A stretch of 64,000 bases of DNA from Candidatus Amarobacter glycogenicus (GTDB lineage Bacteria; Chloroflexota; Dehalococcoidia; Tepidiformales; Tepidiformaceae), in assembly GCA_016719395.1 (NCBI GenBank), contig JADJZF010000001.1:385487-449486 (forward strand). Reading direction: 5' to 3'. The position numbers and the translations under genes were made by a program. Positions 57,098-64,000 of this stretch are shown here, piece by piece. Within the stretch, counting starts at the first letter, position 1. Each line of letters begins with the position of its first letter. Under the pieces are notes generated by a model. That model saw only the letters and a program-made list of their open reading frames with translations. It did no database searches and was not told where the DNA came from.

Positions 57098-57487
57098 TTA
57101 CCAGACCACCTCGACACCCAATTCGGCGATGCGGCGGTCGCTCGTTACGAGCGCGATGCCCTCAACGATGGACTGCGCGGCAAGAATCCGATCCATCGGA
57201 TCCCGATTCGAGTACGGAAGTTCGGCGGCGGCCAGGGCATGTTCCCGGGCGATGGGCAGCTCAGTCGCAGGGCCGAGCGCTTCCAGTTGCTCTACATAGA
57301 AACCTGCGACCGTCCGTCCGAGCGAAACGCGCCCTTTGTTGACGGCCATTCCCAACTCGAGCGGAATAACCACGTTCACTACAAGCTCGTTGTCCGTGTC
57401 GGCCAGCGCTTCCCTCGCCCGCGCAGAGAGGCGGCGCGGCTCGAAGGCGGTCCAGAGGAAGACGTTGGTGTCGATGAGCAGTTTCAA
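57098..57487 (-). CDS. vapC: PIN-domain ribonuclease toxin (VapC)
   Basis: 129 aa. Acidic PIN residues D6 (LLIDTNVFLW), E44 (IPLELGM), D96/D99 (RDPMDRIL) and D117 (TSDRRI) are all present, so it should be an active endoribonuclease. It overlaps the upstream antitoxin gene by 4 bp, the classic tight coupling of type II toxin-antitoxin pairs. The target RNA is unknown. Confidence 0.93.
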   Translation of the reverse strand: MKLLIDTNVFLWTAFEPRRLSARAREALADTDNELVVNVVIPLELGMAVNKGRVSLGRTVAGFYVEQLEALGPATELPIAREHALAAAELPYSNRDPMDRILAAQSIVEGIALVTSDRRIAELGVEVVW

Positions 57488-57783
57488 CCGGCGCGCTGCT
57501 CCCGCTGGATCCGCGTCACGTCCCCGTAGGCTTCAAGCGGGCGATACCATTCTGCGAGTTCTTCCTCGGACATCGGCTCGTAGAACGACGGATCGACCCG
57601 GATCTTCCCGGCCCATTGGCCAAACACTCGCTGTCGCTTCGGCGAGGTTTCCGCCGGAATCCCCGGCCCCAGCTTCGCCACCGGCTTCCCCCGGCGCGCG
57701 ATCACAATGTCTTCGCCGCGCTCTACCGCAGCGATCAACTCTGAGAAGTGGGTCTTCGCCTCGTGAATGTTCACCTGTCTCAT
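57484..57783 (-). CDS. vapB: Phd/YefM-type antitoxin of VapC
   Basis: 99 aa from ATG 57783 (ATG 57786 is three bases upstream). RQVNIHEAKTHFSELIAAVERGEDIVIARRGKPVAKL is the Phd/YefM DNA-binding fold. The C-terminal half (residues ~55-95) would bind and block VapC. A promoter with repeats that overlap it precedes the start, fitting autoregulation. The start at 57783 lies 6 bases after the TACGAT -10 box, a leaderless pattern. Confidence 0.92.
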   Translation of the reverse strand: MRQVNIHEAKTHFSELIAAVERGEDIVIARRGKPVAKLGPGIPAETSPKRQRVFGQWAGKIRVDPSFYEPMSEEELAEWYRPLEAYGDVTRIQREQRAG

Positions 57784-57789
57784 CATTGC

Positions 57790-57818
57790 ATCGTACTTAG
57801 TCCACTGGACTTAGTCCA
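57790..57818 (-). promoter_or_regulatory. vapBC promoter overlapped by operator repeats
   Basis: Minus strand: -35 TGGACT (57818-57813), 17-base spacer, -10 TACGAT (57795-57790). Two direct 12-bp copies of ACTTAGTCCACT (plus strand, 57795-57806 and 57809-57820) cover both boxes, and AGTCCA-C-TGGACT (57799-57811) is a palindrome between them, so the antitoxin could bind both repeats and shut off the promoter. Confidence 0.6.
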
Positions 57819-57899
57819 CTTTGGGGATGACTACTCCTCGACCCGCGGCCGACCGCCCGTCTTTCACGTCCGTCACAGCCCGCCTGTAGCATGCCTCCA

Positions 57900-59171
57900 G
57901 TGACGGACGTCCCCACCACCCCGGCGTTCCCCGCTCCTCCGGCCCGCGAGCGCGGCTACATGTCGATCTCCATCGCCATCGGCTCGGGGGCGTTTCTCGC
58001 CAGCTTCGCGATGAACTTCTGGTGGCCCTTCCTGCCGCTCTACCTGCGCGATATCGGTGCCACCAGCGATGCGAATGCGCTCTTCTGGGTGGGCATCGCC
58101 ACTTCGGTCCAGGGTGTCGCCCGGCTCGTTACTGGCCCCTTCTGGGGCGTCCTCTCGGATAGGTATGGGCGAAAATTGATGTACATCCGGGCCCTCTACG
58201 CCGCCACCCTGACGACGGCGATTGCAGCCGTCGCCCATGCGCCGTGGGTCATCGTCGTTTCGCTTACGATGCAGGGGCTCTTCTCGGGCTTCATCCCTGC
58301 TGCCATCGCCCTGACCAGCGTCTCCGTCCCCGACCACAAGCTCGACCGTGCGCTCGGCGTGGTGACCGCCGGGCAGTACCTGGGAGGGACGCTCGGCCCG
58401 GCCGCGGGTGCGGGGATGGCCCTCCTCTTCGGGTTTCGGGGTGCGATTGCGGCGAGTGCCATCCTCCCGGCCCTTTCCGCCACCTGGATCATCTTCGCCG
58501 TGCCGCGCGATGTTGTGACGGCTCGCGTTGCCCGTGTGGCGACCACCGCCGCCGGCAGCGGGCGCCGGCTATCGGTCGACTGGGCTCGCGGGTTCAGCCG
58601 GACCTTCTGGGTGGCCGTATGCCTCTACTTCGGCCTGTTCGCGTTGAACCAGCTGATTCGGGTGGCCACGCCCATTGCATTGAAGGACATCGCGGGCGAT
58701 GACCGCGCGAGCGCCCTTTCTGGTGCGGCCTTCACCGCCGCAGGGGCCGGGAGCGTGGTCGGGGTACTGGTTGTGGCACGCGCCATAGGCCACTGGACGG
58801 GTCTCCGGGGCACGCTGATTGCCCTCACCCTGTTCTCGGCACTGGCCGCGCCGGTCATGGCCTTCGGTGGCAACGAATGGGTCTTCATCGCCGGGCTGCT
58901 TGCGTTCGCTATCGCCAATGGCGCTTCGATGCCCGCCACCAACGCCATGATCGCCTCGACGGTCGACACCGCCAGGCGGGGGACTGCCTTCGGTCTGGCG
59001 AGCTCGGCCCAGGCGATAGCGTTCATGGTTGGCCCGATGAGCGCCGCCTACTTTGCCTCCACTTCGCTCACCGTGGGATTCGCCGTCGCGGGCGCCCTGT
59101 TCGTTTTGCTCGCCGTTGTCGTCGCGCTCTTCTCCCGGCCAGTGGAATCTGCGGCTGAGCCTGTATCATGA
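57900..59171 (+). CDS. Major facilitator superfamily transporter
   Basis: 423 aa from GTG 57900, 7 bases after TAGCAT (57887-57892); ATG 57891 lies inside that box. Twelve hydrophobic helices are visible, with the loop 2-3 motif GVLSDRYGRKLM and the EMG/GQYLGGTLGPAAGAG-type helix 5 region of drug-efflux transporters. The substrate is unknown; the sequence is closest to multidrug or sugar exporters (MdtG-like). The stop overlaps the -10 box of the hydrolase gene that follows. Confidence 0.92.
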   Translation: MTDVPTTPAFPAPPARERGYMSISIAIGSGAFLASFAMNFWWPFLPLYLRDIGATSDANALFWVGIATSVQGVARLVTGPFWGVLSDRYGRKLMYIRALYAATLTTAIAAVAHAPWVIVVSLTMQGLFSGFIPAAIALTSVSVPDHKLDRALGVVTAGQYLGGTLGPAAGAGMALLFGFRGAIAASAILPALSATWIIFAVPRDVVTARVARVATTAAGSGRRLSVDWARGFSRTFWVAVCLYFGLFALNQLIRVATPIALKDIAGDDRASALSGAAFTAAGAGSVVGVLVVARAIGHWTGLRGTLIALTLFSALAAPVMAFGGNEWVFIAGLLAFAIANGASMPATNAMIASTVDTARRGTAFGLASSAQAIAFMVGPMSAAYFASTSLTVGFAVAGALFVLLAVVVALFSRPVESAAEPVS

Positions 59172-59177
59172 ACTGCT

Positions 59178-60053
59178 ATGCCTACCGCACCTGCCAACGG
59201 AATCGAAATCTGCTACGACACTTTCGGCCAGCCCGTGAACCCCGCGCTACTGCTCGTGATGGGGCTCGGCGGCCAGATGACCGCCTGGGAACCCGACTTC
59301 TGCGAGGCACTCGCAAATGCGGGCTTCCACGTCATCCGGTTCGACAATCGGGACACCGGGCTCTCGACCAAGATGGAATCGGCTCCGCCGCCGGACATCG
59401 GCAAGGCCATGACCGGCGACATGTCTTCGGCGTCCTACACGCTCTGGGATATGGCGGATGACGCCGTAGGGCTGCTCGATCACCTGCAGTTGGAGCGGGC
59501 GCACATCGTCGGCGCTTCGATGGGCGGGATGATCGTCCAGGCCATCGCCATTCGCCACCCCCACCGTGTCATCTCGATGACGTCGATCATGTCGACAACC
59601 GGGAACCCGAACGTTGGCCAGGCCACGCCCGCAGCCATGACGGCTCTGATGGCGCCGCCCGCCACCTCGCGGGACGAAGCCATCGAGCGCGGCAAGCAGT
59701 CGGCACGGATCGTCGGGTCTCCCGGCTACCCGTCGGGTGACGAGGTGGTGGCGGCGCGGATCGCGCGCGATTTCGATCGGTGCTTCTATCCCATTGGGGT
59801 CGCCCGCCAGATGCTGGCAGTAATGGCCACGGGCGACCGGAGTGAAGCGCTGAACACCGTGACCGCGCCGACGCTCGTCATCCACGGCGAAGACGACCCC
59901 CTCGTGACCCTCAGTGGTGGCCAGGCCACGGCCGCAGCGATCCCGGGGGCACGGCTGGTTACTTTCCCTGGCATGGGGCACGACCTGCCGGCGAGCCTGC
60001 GCGCGAAATTCGTCGAAGTCATCACCGGGCATGCAGCCAGTGTCCCTGGCTAA
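59178..60053 (+). CDS. Alpha/beta-hydrolase (RdmC/aclacinomycin methylesterase-like)
   Basis: 291 aa. Oxyanion region MGLGGQM, nucleophile elbow GASMGGM (Ser), Asp in HGEDDPLV and His in GMGHDLP form the triad. The family includes methylesterases, haloperoxidase-like hydrolases and lactonases; substrate unknown. Its ATG is 8 bases after TATCAT (59164-59169), which overlaps the preceding stop. Confidence 0.92.
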   Translation: MPTAPANGIEICYDTFGQPVNPALLLVMGLGGQMTAWEPDFCEALANAGFHVIRFDNRDTGLSTKMESAPPPDIGKAMTGDMSSASYTLWDMADDAVGLLDHLQLERAHIVGASMGGMIVQAIAIRHPHRVISMTSIMSTTGNPNVGQATPAAMTALMAPPATSRDEAIERGKQSARIVGSPGYPSGDEVVAARIARDFDRCFYPIGVARQMLAVMATGDRSEALNTVTAPTLVIHGEDDPLVTLSGGQATAAAIPGARLVTFPGMGHDLPASLRAKFVEVITGHAASVPG

Positions 60054-60645
60054 TACGAGGGCAGTCCCTGTTGGCCGGCGGATCGCGGTATACGGCCCTT
60101 CCGGCTCGGGTAAGTCGACCCTCAGCCGCCAGCTCGGCGAGACGCTCGGGCTCCCCGTCCTTGAGCTCGACTCGGTTTTCCACGCCTACCCCAACTGGGT
60201 CGATCTGGACCGCGAAGCCTTCCGCGAAAAGGTGAGCGCCTACCTGGCAGAACACCGCGACGGCTGGGTTCTCGACGGTAACTACAGCCATGTCCGCGAC
60301 CTCGTCCTCGCCGAGGCCGATACCGTCATCTGGCTCCGGCTGCCTTTCCATACGGTCTACCGCGCGCTTGCCTGGCGCACCGTCTCCCGGTCGTTTCAGG
60401 GCTCCGAACTGTGGAACGGCAACCGTGAGTCGCTGCGCCAGACGTTCTTCTCTCGCGAGTCCATGCTCGTTTGGGGCATCGCCGCCTGGCGCAGCCACCA
60501 CCAGGTCGTCGGCGACTCGTTGCGCACCACGCACCACCGCGCTCGTGTCTACGTCCTCCGCTCGCGCCGGCAGGTCCGCTACCTGCATCGAAATGCCGCG
60601 CCCGCTTCGGATACGATTGCTGGGCACCAGGCAACAGGAGACTGA
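60031..60645 (+). CDS. P-loop kinase-like ATPase (adenylate kinase/topology-modulation-protein-like)
   Basis: 204 aa from ATG 60031, overlapping the hydrolase stop by 23 bp; GTG 60040 is also possible. GPSGSGKST at residues 22-30 is Walker A, LPVLELDSVFHAYPNW follows and WVLDGNYSHVRDLVLAEADTVIWLRLP marks an adenylate kinase-like fold of the FlaR/DNA-topology-modulation group. It could be a nucleotide or small-molecule kinase. Function is not established for the family. Confidence 0.85.
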   Translation: MQPVSLANTRAVPVGRRIAVYGPSGSGKSTLSRQLGETLGLPVLELDSVFHAYPNWVDLDREAFREKVSAYLAEHRDGWVLDGNYSHVRDLVLAEADTVIWLRLPFHTVYRALAWRTVSRSFQGSELWNGNRESLRQTFFSRESMLVWGIAAWRSHHQVVGDSLRTTHHRARVYVLRSRRQVRYLHRNAAPASDTIAGHQATGD

Positions 60646-60648
60646 CCA

Positions 60649-61291
60649 ATGGAAACCGTCCGAGATGGTGACCTCGAAATCGTAATGGCCGGCCCGACCG
60701 GCTATGGGAACAATGTTTTCGTCGTGATCGACCGATCGAGCGGCGAAGCAGCGTTCATCGATGCCCCCGGTGAGCCCGATGTGAACGTGGCCGCGGCCGT
60801 GGCCGCAGGGGTGAACCCCGCGAAGATCCTGCTCACTCACGGCCATTTCGACCACACACCAGCAATCGAAGCCCTGAAGAAGGTTCGGCGCCCGGCTCTA
60901 TGCCGATGGCGCGAGCCGGGGCTGAAAGATGGGCAGCTCGATGCCGCGGTGAAGCATGGCGACGAGGTGAAGGTCGGCAACCTCTCGTTCCGGGTGGTGA
61001 GCGTTCCCGGCCACACACCCGGCAGCACGACCTACGTCTGCGGCAAGCACGCGTTCGTCGGCGACACGCTCTTCCCCGGCGGCCCAGGGCGCTCGAAGGA
61101 CAACGCCGCGCTTCAACAGGAAATCGCCTCGATCACCCGGGAGCTTTTCGCCCTGCCCAGACGACACCACGATCTGGCCGGGGCACGGCGCCATCACCAC
61201 GATCGGGGCGAGCAAGCAGGAATACGCGGTCTTCGCCGGCAAAGAGCATGCCACCGACCTTTGCGGTGATGTGAGCTGGCTCGATTCGTAG
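60649..61291 (+). CDS. Metallo-beta-lactamase-fold hydrolase (three single-base indels)
   Basis: About 213 aa. The metal-binding HGHFDH (64-69), the GHTPGSTTY loop and the VGDTLFPGGPGR motif are present, as in glyoxalase II-like thioesterases. The frame is disturbed near 60883 (one base missing) and 60910 (one extra), and one extra A at ~61159 hides the natural end DDTTIWPGHGAITTIGASKQEYAVF...SWLDS. The ribosome-binding site AGGAGA is good. Hydrolysis substrate unknown. Confidence 0.85.
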
Positions 61292-61309
61292 GTTCCGAGG
61301 CCTGGTGGC

Positions 61310-62923
61310 TCACAACTCCACCACCACGTCGGCGAAGCGCTCGACAAACCGGCGGTCGTGGCTCACGGCGAGGATGGCGCCGTCGTAGCCGTCCAGCGCC
61401 GCCTCGAAGGCCTCGCGACTTTCCAGGTCCAGGTGGTTCGTCGGCTCGTCGAGGATGAGCAGGTTCGCACCGCCGCGGACGATGAGTGCGAGGGCGAGGC
61501 GCCGCCGTTCTCCATAGCTCAGCTTCGCCACCGGCGTGCGCACCTGGTCGTGGCCGAGGAGGAAGCGGTGGAGGAAGTTGGTCGCTTCGGCTTCGGTCAT
61601 CTGCGCCGTCCGCCGCAGCAGGTCTACCGGGGTCAGGCCCCTCCCCTGCGCGACCGTTGACGGATCATCCTGCTGGGCCAGGTATCCGACTTTCGCCGAT
61701 GGGCTCAGTGAGACGGCGCCCTCGGAGGCCGGGTGCTCGCCGAGGATTGTCCGCAAGAGCGTGGTCTTTCCGCGGCCGTTGGGACCGTTGACGACGACGC
61801 ACTCTCCCCTGTTCACGCTGAGTTCGAGGCCCTCGAACAGCCGCCGGCCGCCCGCTTCGAGCGCGAGACCGGACACCGCGATGAGGCGGCTTGAGGCTCC
61901 CTGGGGTTCGCGAGCTCCAGCGTGCCGACCACGAAACGCCATCGGCTTGGCTTCAGGCCGGGAGATATGTGCAGCCGAGTCAGTTCTCGTTCGAGGCGCG
62001 CCTTCAGGGTGACCGCCCGCCGGGCGCGATCTTGAGCGCTTTCTTCCGTTTTGCGAAGTCGATCGTGCGGTTCTCGATGCCCTGGCCCGCGTTTCGATCT
62101 TGTGGATCGCCTGTTTGAGCTGGGCGGCTTCGCGCTCCTGGCGTTCGTAGGCGGTCTGCTGTTCCTCCCGGCGGCGCTCCTTCTCCGCGATGAGGGCGCT
62201 GTAGTTTCCGGCGAATACCTCCGCTCTCTGCCCACCGGGCTGGAGTTCCAGCACCTGTTTCGCGCACGCATCGAGGAACGCGCGGTCGTGCGAGACCGCC
62301 ACGATGGCCCCGCGGAATCCGCGGATCGCGCCTTCGAGCCAGGCGAGACCGGCCACGTCGAGGTTGTTCGTGGGCTCGTCGAGCAGCATCAGGTCCGGCG
62401 AAGCCGCCACGAGGTCGAGCAGGCCGAGCCGCGTTATTTCGCCGCCCGAAAGCTGCCCAAGCTTCGCCTCGGGGCCGATGTGCTCGATGCCGAGGGCCGC
62501 GCGCGCCGCGCCGAGGTCGAACTCGGCTCTGGCCGAGATCCGCGACAGGAGTGCGTCATAGTCCGCCGAGAGGCGGTCTGTCTCAGCCGGGTCGCTCGTC
62601 GCGCCGATGGCGATGGCGAGGCGCTCAAGTTCGCGGGCCGCATCCTCCGAGGCGAACGCCGCGGGGAACGCGCCCACGGTACCGATTCGCTTTCGCGCCC
62701 GGGCGAACCCCTGACGCAGGTAGCCGAAAGCCGCGCCCGCGGTGAGCGTCACCCTGCCGCGCTCGGGCTGATCGAGCCCGGCGAGGACGCGCAAGAGCGT
62801 CGTCTTGCCGGCGCCATTCGGCCCGACGACGCCAATCAGTTCGCCGCGTTCGAGGTTGAAGGTGACGTCCTTCAGCACAGTGCGGCCGCCAAGTTCGCGG
62901 CCCAGGGCAGATACGGACAACAT
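61310..62923 (-). CDS. ABC-F family ATPase (linker scrambled by indels)
   Basis: About 538 aa from ATG 62923 (GGAG 8 bases upstream). Two ABC domains without membrane segments: Walker A GPNGAGKTT (34-42), LSGGEITRL and LLDEPTNNLD, then GPNGRGKTT, LSYGERRRLAL and LILDEPTNHLD. Between them, frames jump several times at about 61.9-62.1 kb; joined, the linker reads AGQGIENRTIDFAKRKKALKIARRAVTLKARLERELTRLH and is basic and helical as in Uup/EttA types. It acts on ribosomes or antibiotic resistance; which of these cannot be told. Confidence 0.88.
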   Translation of the reverse strand: MLSVSALGRELGGRTVLKDVTFNLERGELIGVVGPNGAGKTTLLRVLAGLDQPERGRVTLTAGAAFGYLRQGFARARKRIGTVGAFPAAFASEDAARELERLAIAIGATSDPAETDRLSADYDALLSRISARAEFDLGAARAALGIEHIGPEAKLGQLSGGEITRLGLLDLVAASPDLMLLDEPTNNLDVAGLAWLEGAIRGFRGAIVAVSHDRAFLDACAKQVLELQPGGQRAEVFAGNYSALIAEKERRREEQQTAYERQEREAAQLKQAIHKIETRARASRTARSTSQNGRKRSRSRPAGGHPEGAPRTRTDSAAHISRPEAKPMAFRGRHAGAREPQGASSRLIAVSGLALEAGGRRLFEGLELSVNRGECVVVNGPNGRGKTTLLRTILGEHPASEGAVSLSPSAKVGYLAQQDDPSTVAQGRGLTPVDLLRRTAQMTEAEATNFLHRFLLGHDQVRTPVAKLSYGERRRLALALIVRGGANLLILDEPTNHLDLESREAFEAALDGYDGAILAVSHDRRFVERFADVVVEL

Positions 62924-63247
62924 GCCGGAGTCTCCACGGGACATGCTCCCGCTCGGGACGGATCGGCTTGGGGACGAAGGACGCGGTCGGTGGGGGAGCG
63001 GGAGGGATTGGGACACACCGGGACACGGCAGGCGCTCATTGGAGGCCTTGCAGGTGTTCGCGCTTCGCCGGTGTCAGTCGACCAATGGAGACCTCTCGCG
63101 GTGGTGCATTCAGCCTACGTCATTCGGAACCGGCTTGTGAATCCACATGGCGGGAGGTGGGGATGCGGCGCCGGCGAATTTGCGTCCGTTCCGTTGGCCG
63201 CTGGCCCGGGCCTCTTCGGTGCCTGCGCCGGCGGACGTTCCCGTCCC
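62924..63247. other. Gap between ABC-F and hypothetical gene
   Basis: 324 bp with no frame of natural composition, no hairpin of note and no repeat. It should contain the ABC-F promoter. I see nothing else in it. Confidence 0.4.
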
Positions 63248-63547
63248 TCACGGCCCGACTGGGGATTGGCACTCCACCAGGTACGCGGCACCGGCTCGCG
63301 TGAACCGCAGCCGTGAACCCTTCGCCAGCCCGCCTCTTCGGATGAAATAGTGCTGGTGCGGCTTCTCCGGCCCCCGGCACTCGCAGTCGCGCGCCTCGAC
63401 CTTTGCGCTTGCGGTTTCGCCGCTCTCGATGAGGCCGAACCGGTGGCCGATAGCTGGGAAGAAGTTCAGGGCACCCTTCTCGACCAGGACGTAGCCTTCG
63501 GCCGCTTCTTCCGAGGAGATCTTGCGTTCGTAGGCGTCCCTGGCCAT
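63248..63547 (-). CDS. Hypothetical small protein after MOSC gene
   Basis: 99 aa from ATG 63547 (GTG 63556 overlaps the MOSC stop). It has a possible beta-rich C-terminal half (HQHYFIRRGGLAKGSRLRFTRAG) and Cys-x-Cys (DCECRG) in the middle; no signature recognised. It is translationally coupled to the MOSC gene upstream and may be a cofactor partner. Alternative: a separate domain of unknown function. Confidence 0.6.
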   Translation of the reverse strand: MARDAYERKISSEEAAEGYVLVEKGALNFFPAIGHRFGLIESGETASAKVEARDCECRGPEKPHQHYFIRRGGLAKGSRLRFTRAGAAYLVECQSPVGP

Positions 63548-63552
63548 GCCAC

Positions 63553-64000
63553 TCACCCCTCCAACAGTTCGACCGTGTCGCCCGGCCGCAGGGTGCCGCC
63601 GCGGATCACCATCGCGTACGCGCGGCTCCAGCCAGGGTGCAGATTGTGGTGGATGCGGTTCGAATCACGGTCACGGAAGGAGCCCCGAATGGTGGTGCAC
63701 GGAGTGGTGAATCGCGTGACCTCGACCAGGACGTCCGGGCCGAGACGAAGGCGCGAACCGGGTAGCACGCTGTCCCAGTCGATGCCGCGAATGGTCACGT
63801 TCTCGCCGGCGGTACCAGCTGCGATCGGGTGACCCTCGGCCGCGAGCGCTTCGATCCGTTCAAGCGCGAAGAGACAAAGAGCGCGCTCAGGCCCACCGTG
63901 GACCTCCGGGTGAGCCACCTCGTCGCCGTCGATGCCGGTCTCTCCAACGAGCGCTTCCAGGACCGGGAGCTTGGGCACGCCGCCCCTCGAAACGTTGACC
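63553..64000 (-). CDS. MOSC domain protein (5' end outside window)
   Basis: 149 aa of coding frame; the frame is open to the right edge and reads VNVSRGGVPKLPV, so the true start lies further right. The MOSC signature is clear: HGGPERALCLFALERIEALAAEGHPIAAGTAGENVTIRG and the conserved Cys in TTPCTTIRGSF. MOSC proteins bind the molybdenum cofactor and transfer sulfur or reduce N-hydroxylated compounds. The small downstream gene may partner it. Confidence 0.9.
   Translation of the reverse strand, partial: VNVSRGGVPKLPVLEALVGETGIDGDEVAHPEVHGGPERALCLFALERIEALAAEGHPIAAGTAGENVTIRGIDWDSVLPGSRLRLGPDVLVEVTRFTTPCTTIRGSFRDRDSNRIHHNLHPGWSRAYAMVIRGGTLRPGDTVELLEG

Noticed and set aside
63657..63666. GGTTCGAATC resembles a tRNA T-loop
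   Set aside because: It is inside the MOSC gene and no acceptor stem, anticodon or D-arm could be found around it.

Overview
The window is a high-GC (roughly two-thirds G+C), gene-dense stretch of a bacterial chromosome with short intergenic gaps and both strands in use. Gene content (acyl-CoA dehydrogenases, fatty-acyl-CoA ligase, P450 with a small ferredoxin, serine hydrolases, MoxR-DUF58-VWA, many GTG/TTG starts, a long actinobacterial-type LeuA, very frequent leaderless-looking promoters) fits an uncultured aerobic heterotroph of the Chloroflexota or Actinomycetota, Chloroflexota/Dehalococcoidia-like being my best guess. No rRNA, tRNA, CRISPR array or intact transposase was seen.

Layout. 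1-2.4 kb: end of moxR, DUF58 and VWA genes (envelope or complex-assembly operon), then a wall-anchored secreted protein. 3.5-13.6 kb: P450-ferredoxin pair, unknown gene, acyl-CoA ligase, small monooxygenase, tag, lipoprotein, enol/keto hydratase, serine hydrolase, HAD phosphatase, acyl-CoA dehydrogenase: a lipid or xenobiotic degradation flavour. 13.6-15.6 kb: leuA preceded by a leader peptide with four consecutive Leu codons, a hairpin and a U-tract terminator, i.e. a probable attenuator. 15.7-31.8 kb: sirtuin, hydrolase, propeller protein, PabB-PabC fusion with an amine oxidase, a heterodimeric ABC exporter, a ClC channel, alcohol dehydrogenase, DinB and small membrane proteins. 31.8-34.2 kb: two paralogous ferritin-like genes, one with all diiron ligands and one with nearly all lost. 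34.4-36.4 kb: badly frameshifted membrane/YcxB-like genes. 36.1-44.3 kb: CoA-binding protein, queE-queC, acyltransferase, glycosyltransferase, tandem nitrilase. 44.3-51.8 kb: LysM transglycosylase, orphan PAS kinase, and a large NarX-like kinase with its NarL-type regulator. 51.8-53.8 kb: decayed Rhs/YD-repeat island with a broken lipoprotein gene. 53.8-64 kb: esterase, zinc-knuckle protein, acyl-CoA dehydrogenase, truncated Nudix gene abutting a vapBC pair, MFS transporter, hydrolase, kinase-like P-loop protein, metallo-hydrolase, ABC-F ATPase, and the end of a MOSC gene.

Two window-wide properties matter to a reader. First, about a dozen genes start 3-9 bases after a TANNNT-like -10 box, suggesting leaderless mRNAs are common. 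Second, at least nine otherwise conserved genes carry single-base indels, often in short homopolymers; this looks more like long-read or assembly error than real decay, so I annotate those as single genes across the frameshift and give the break position.
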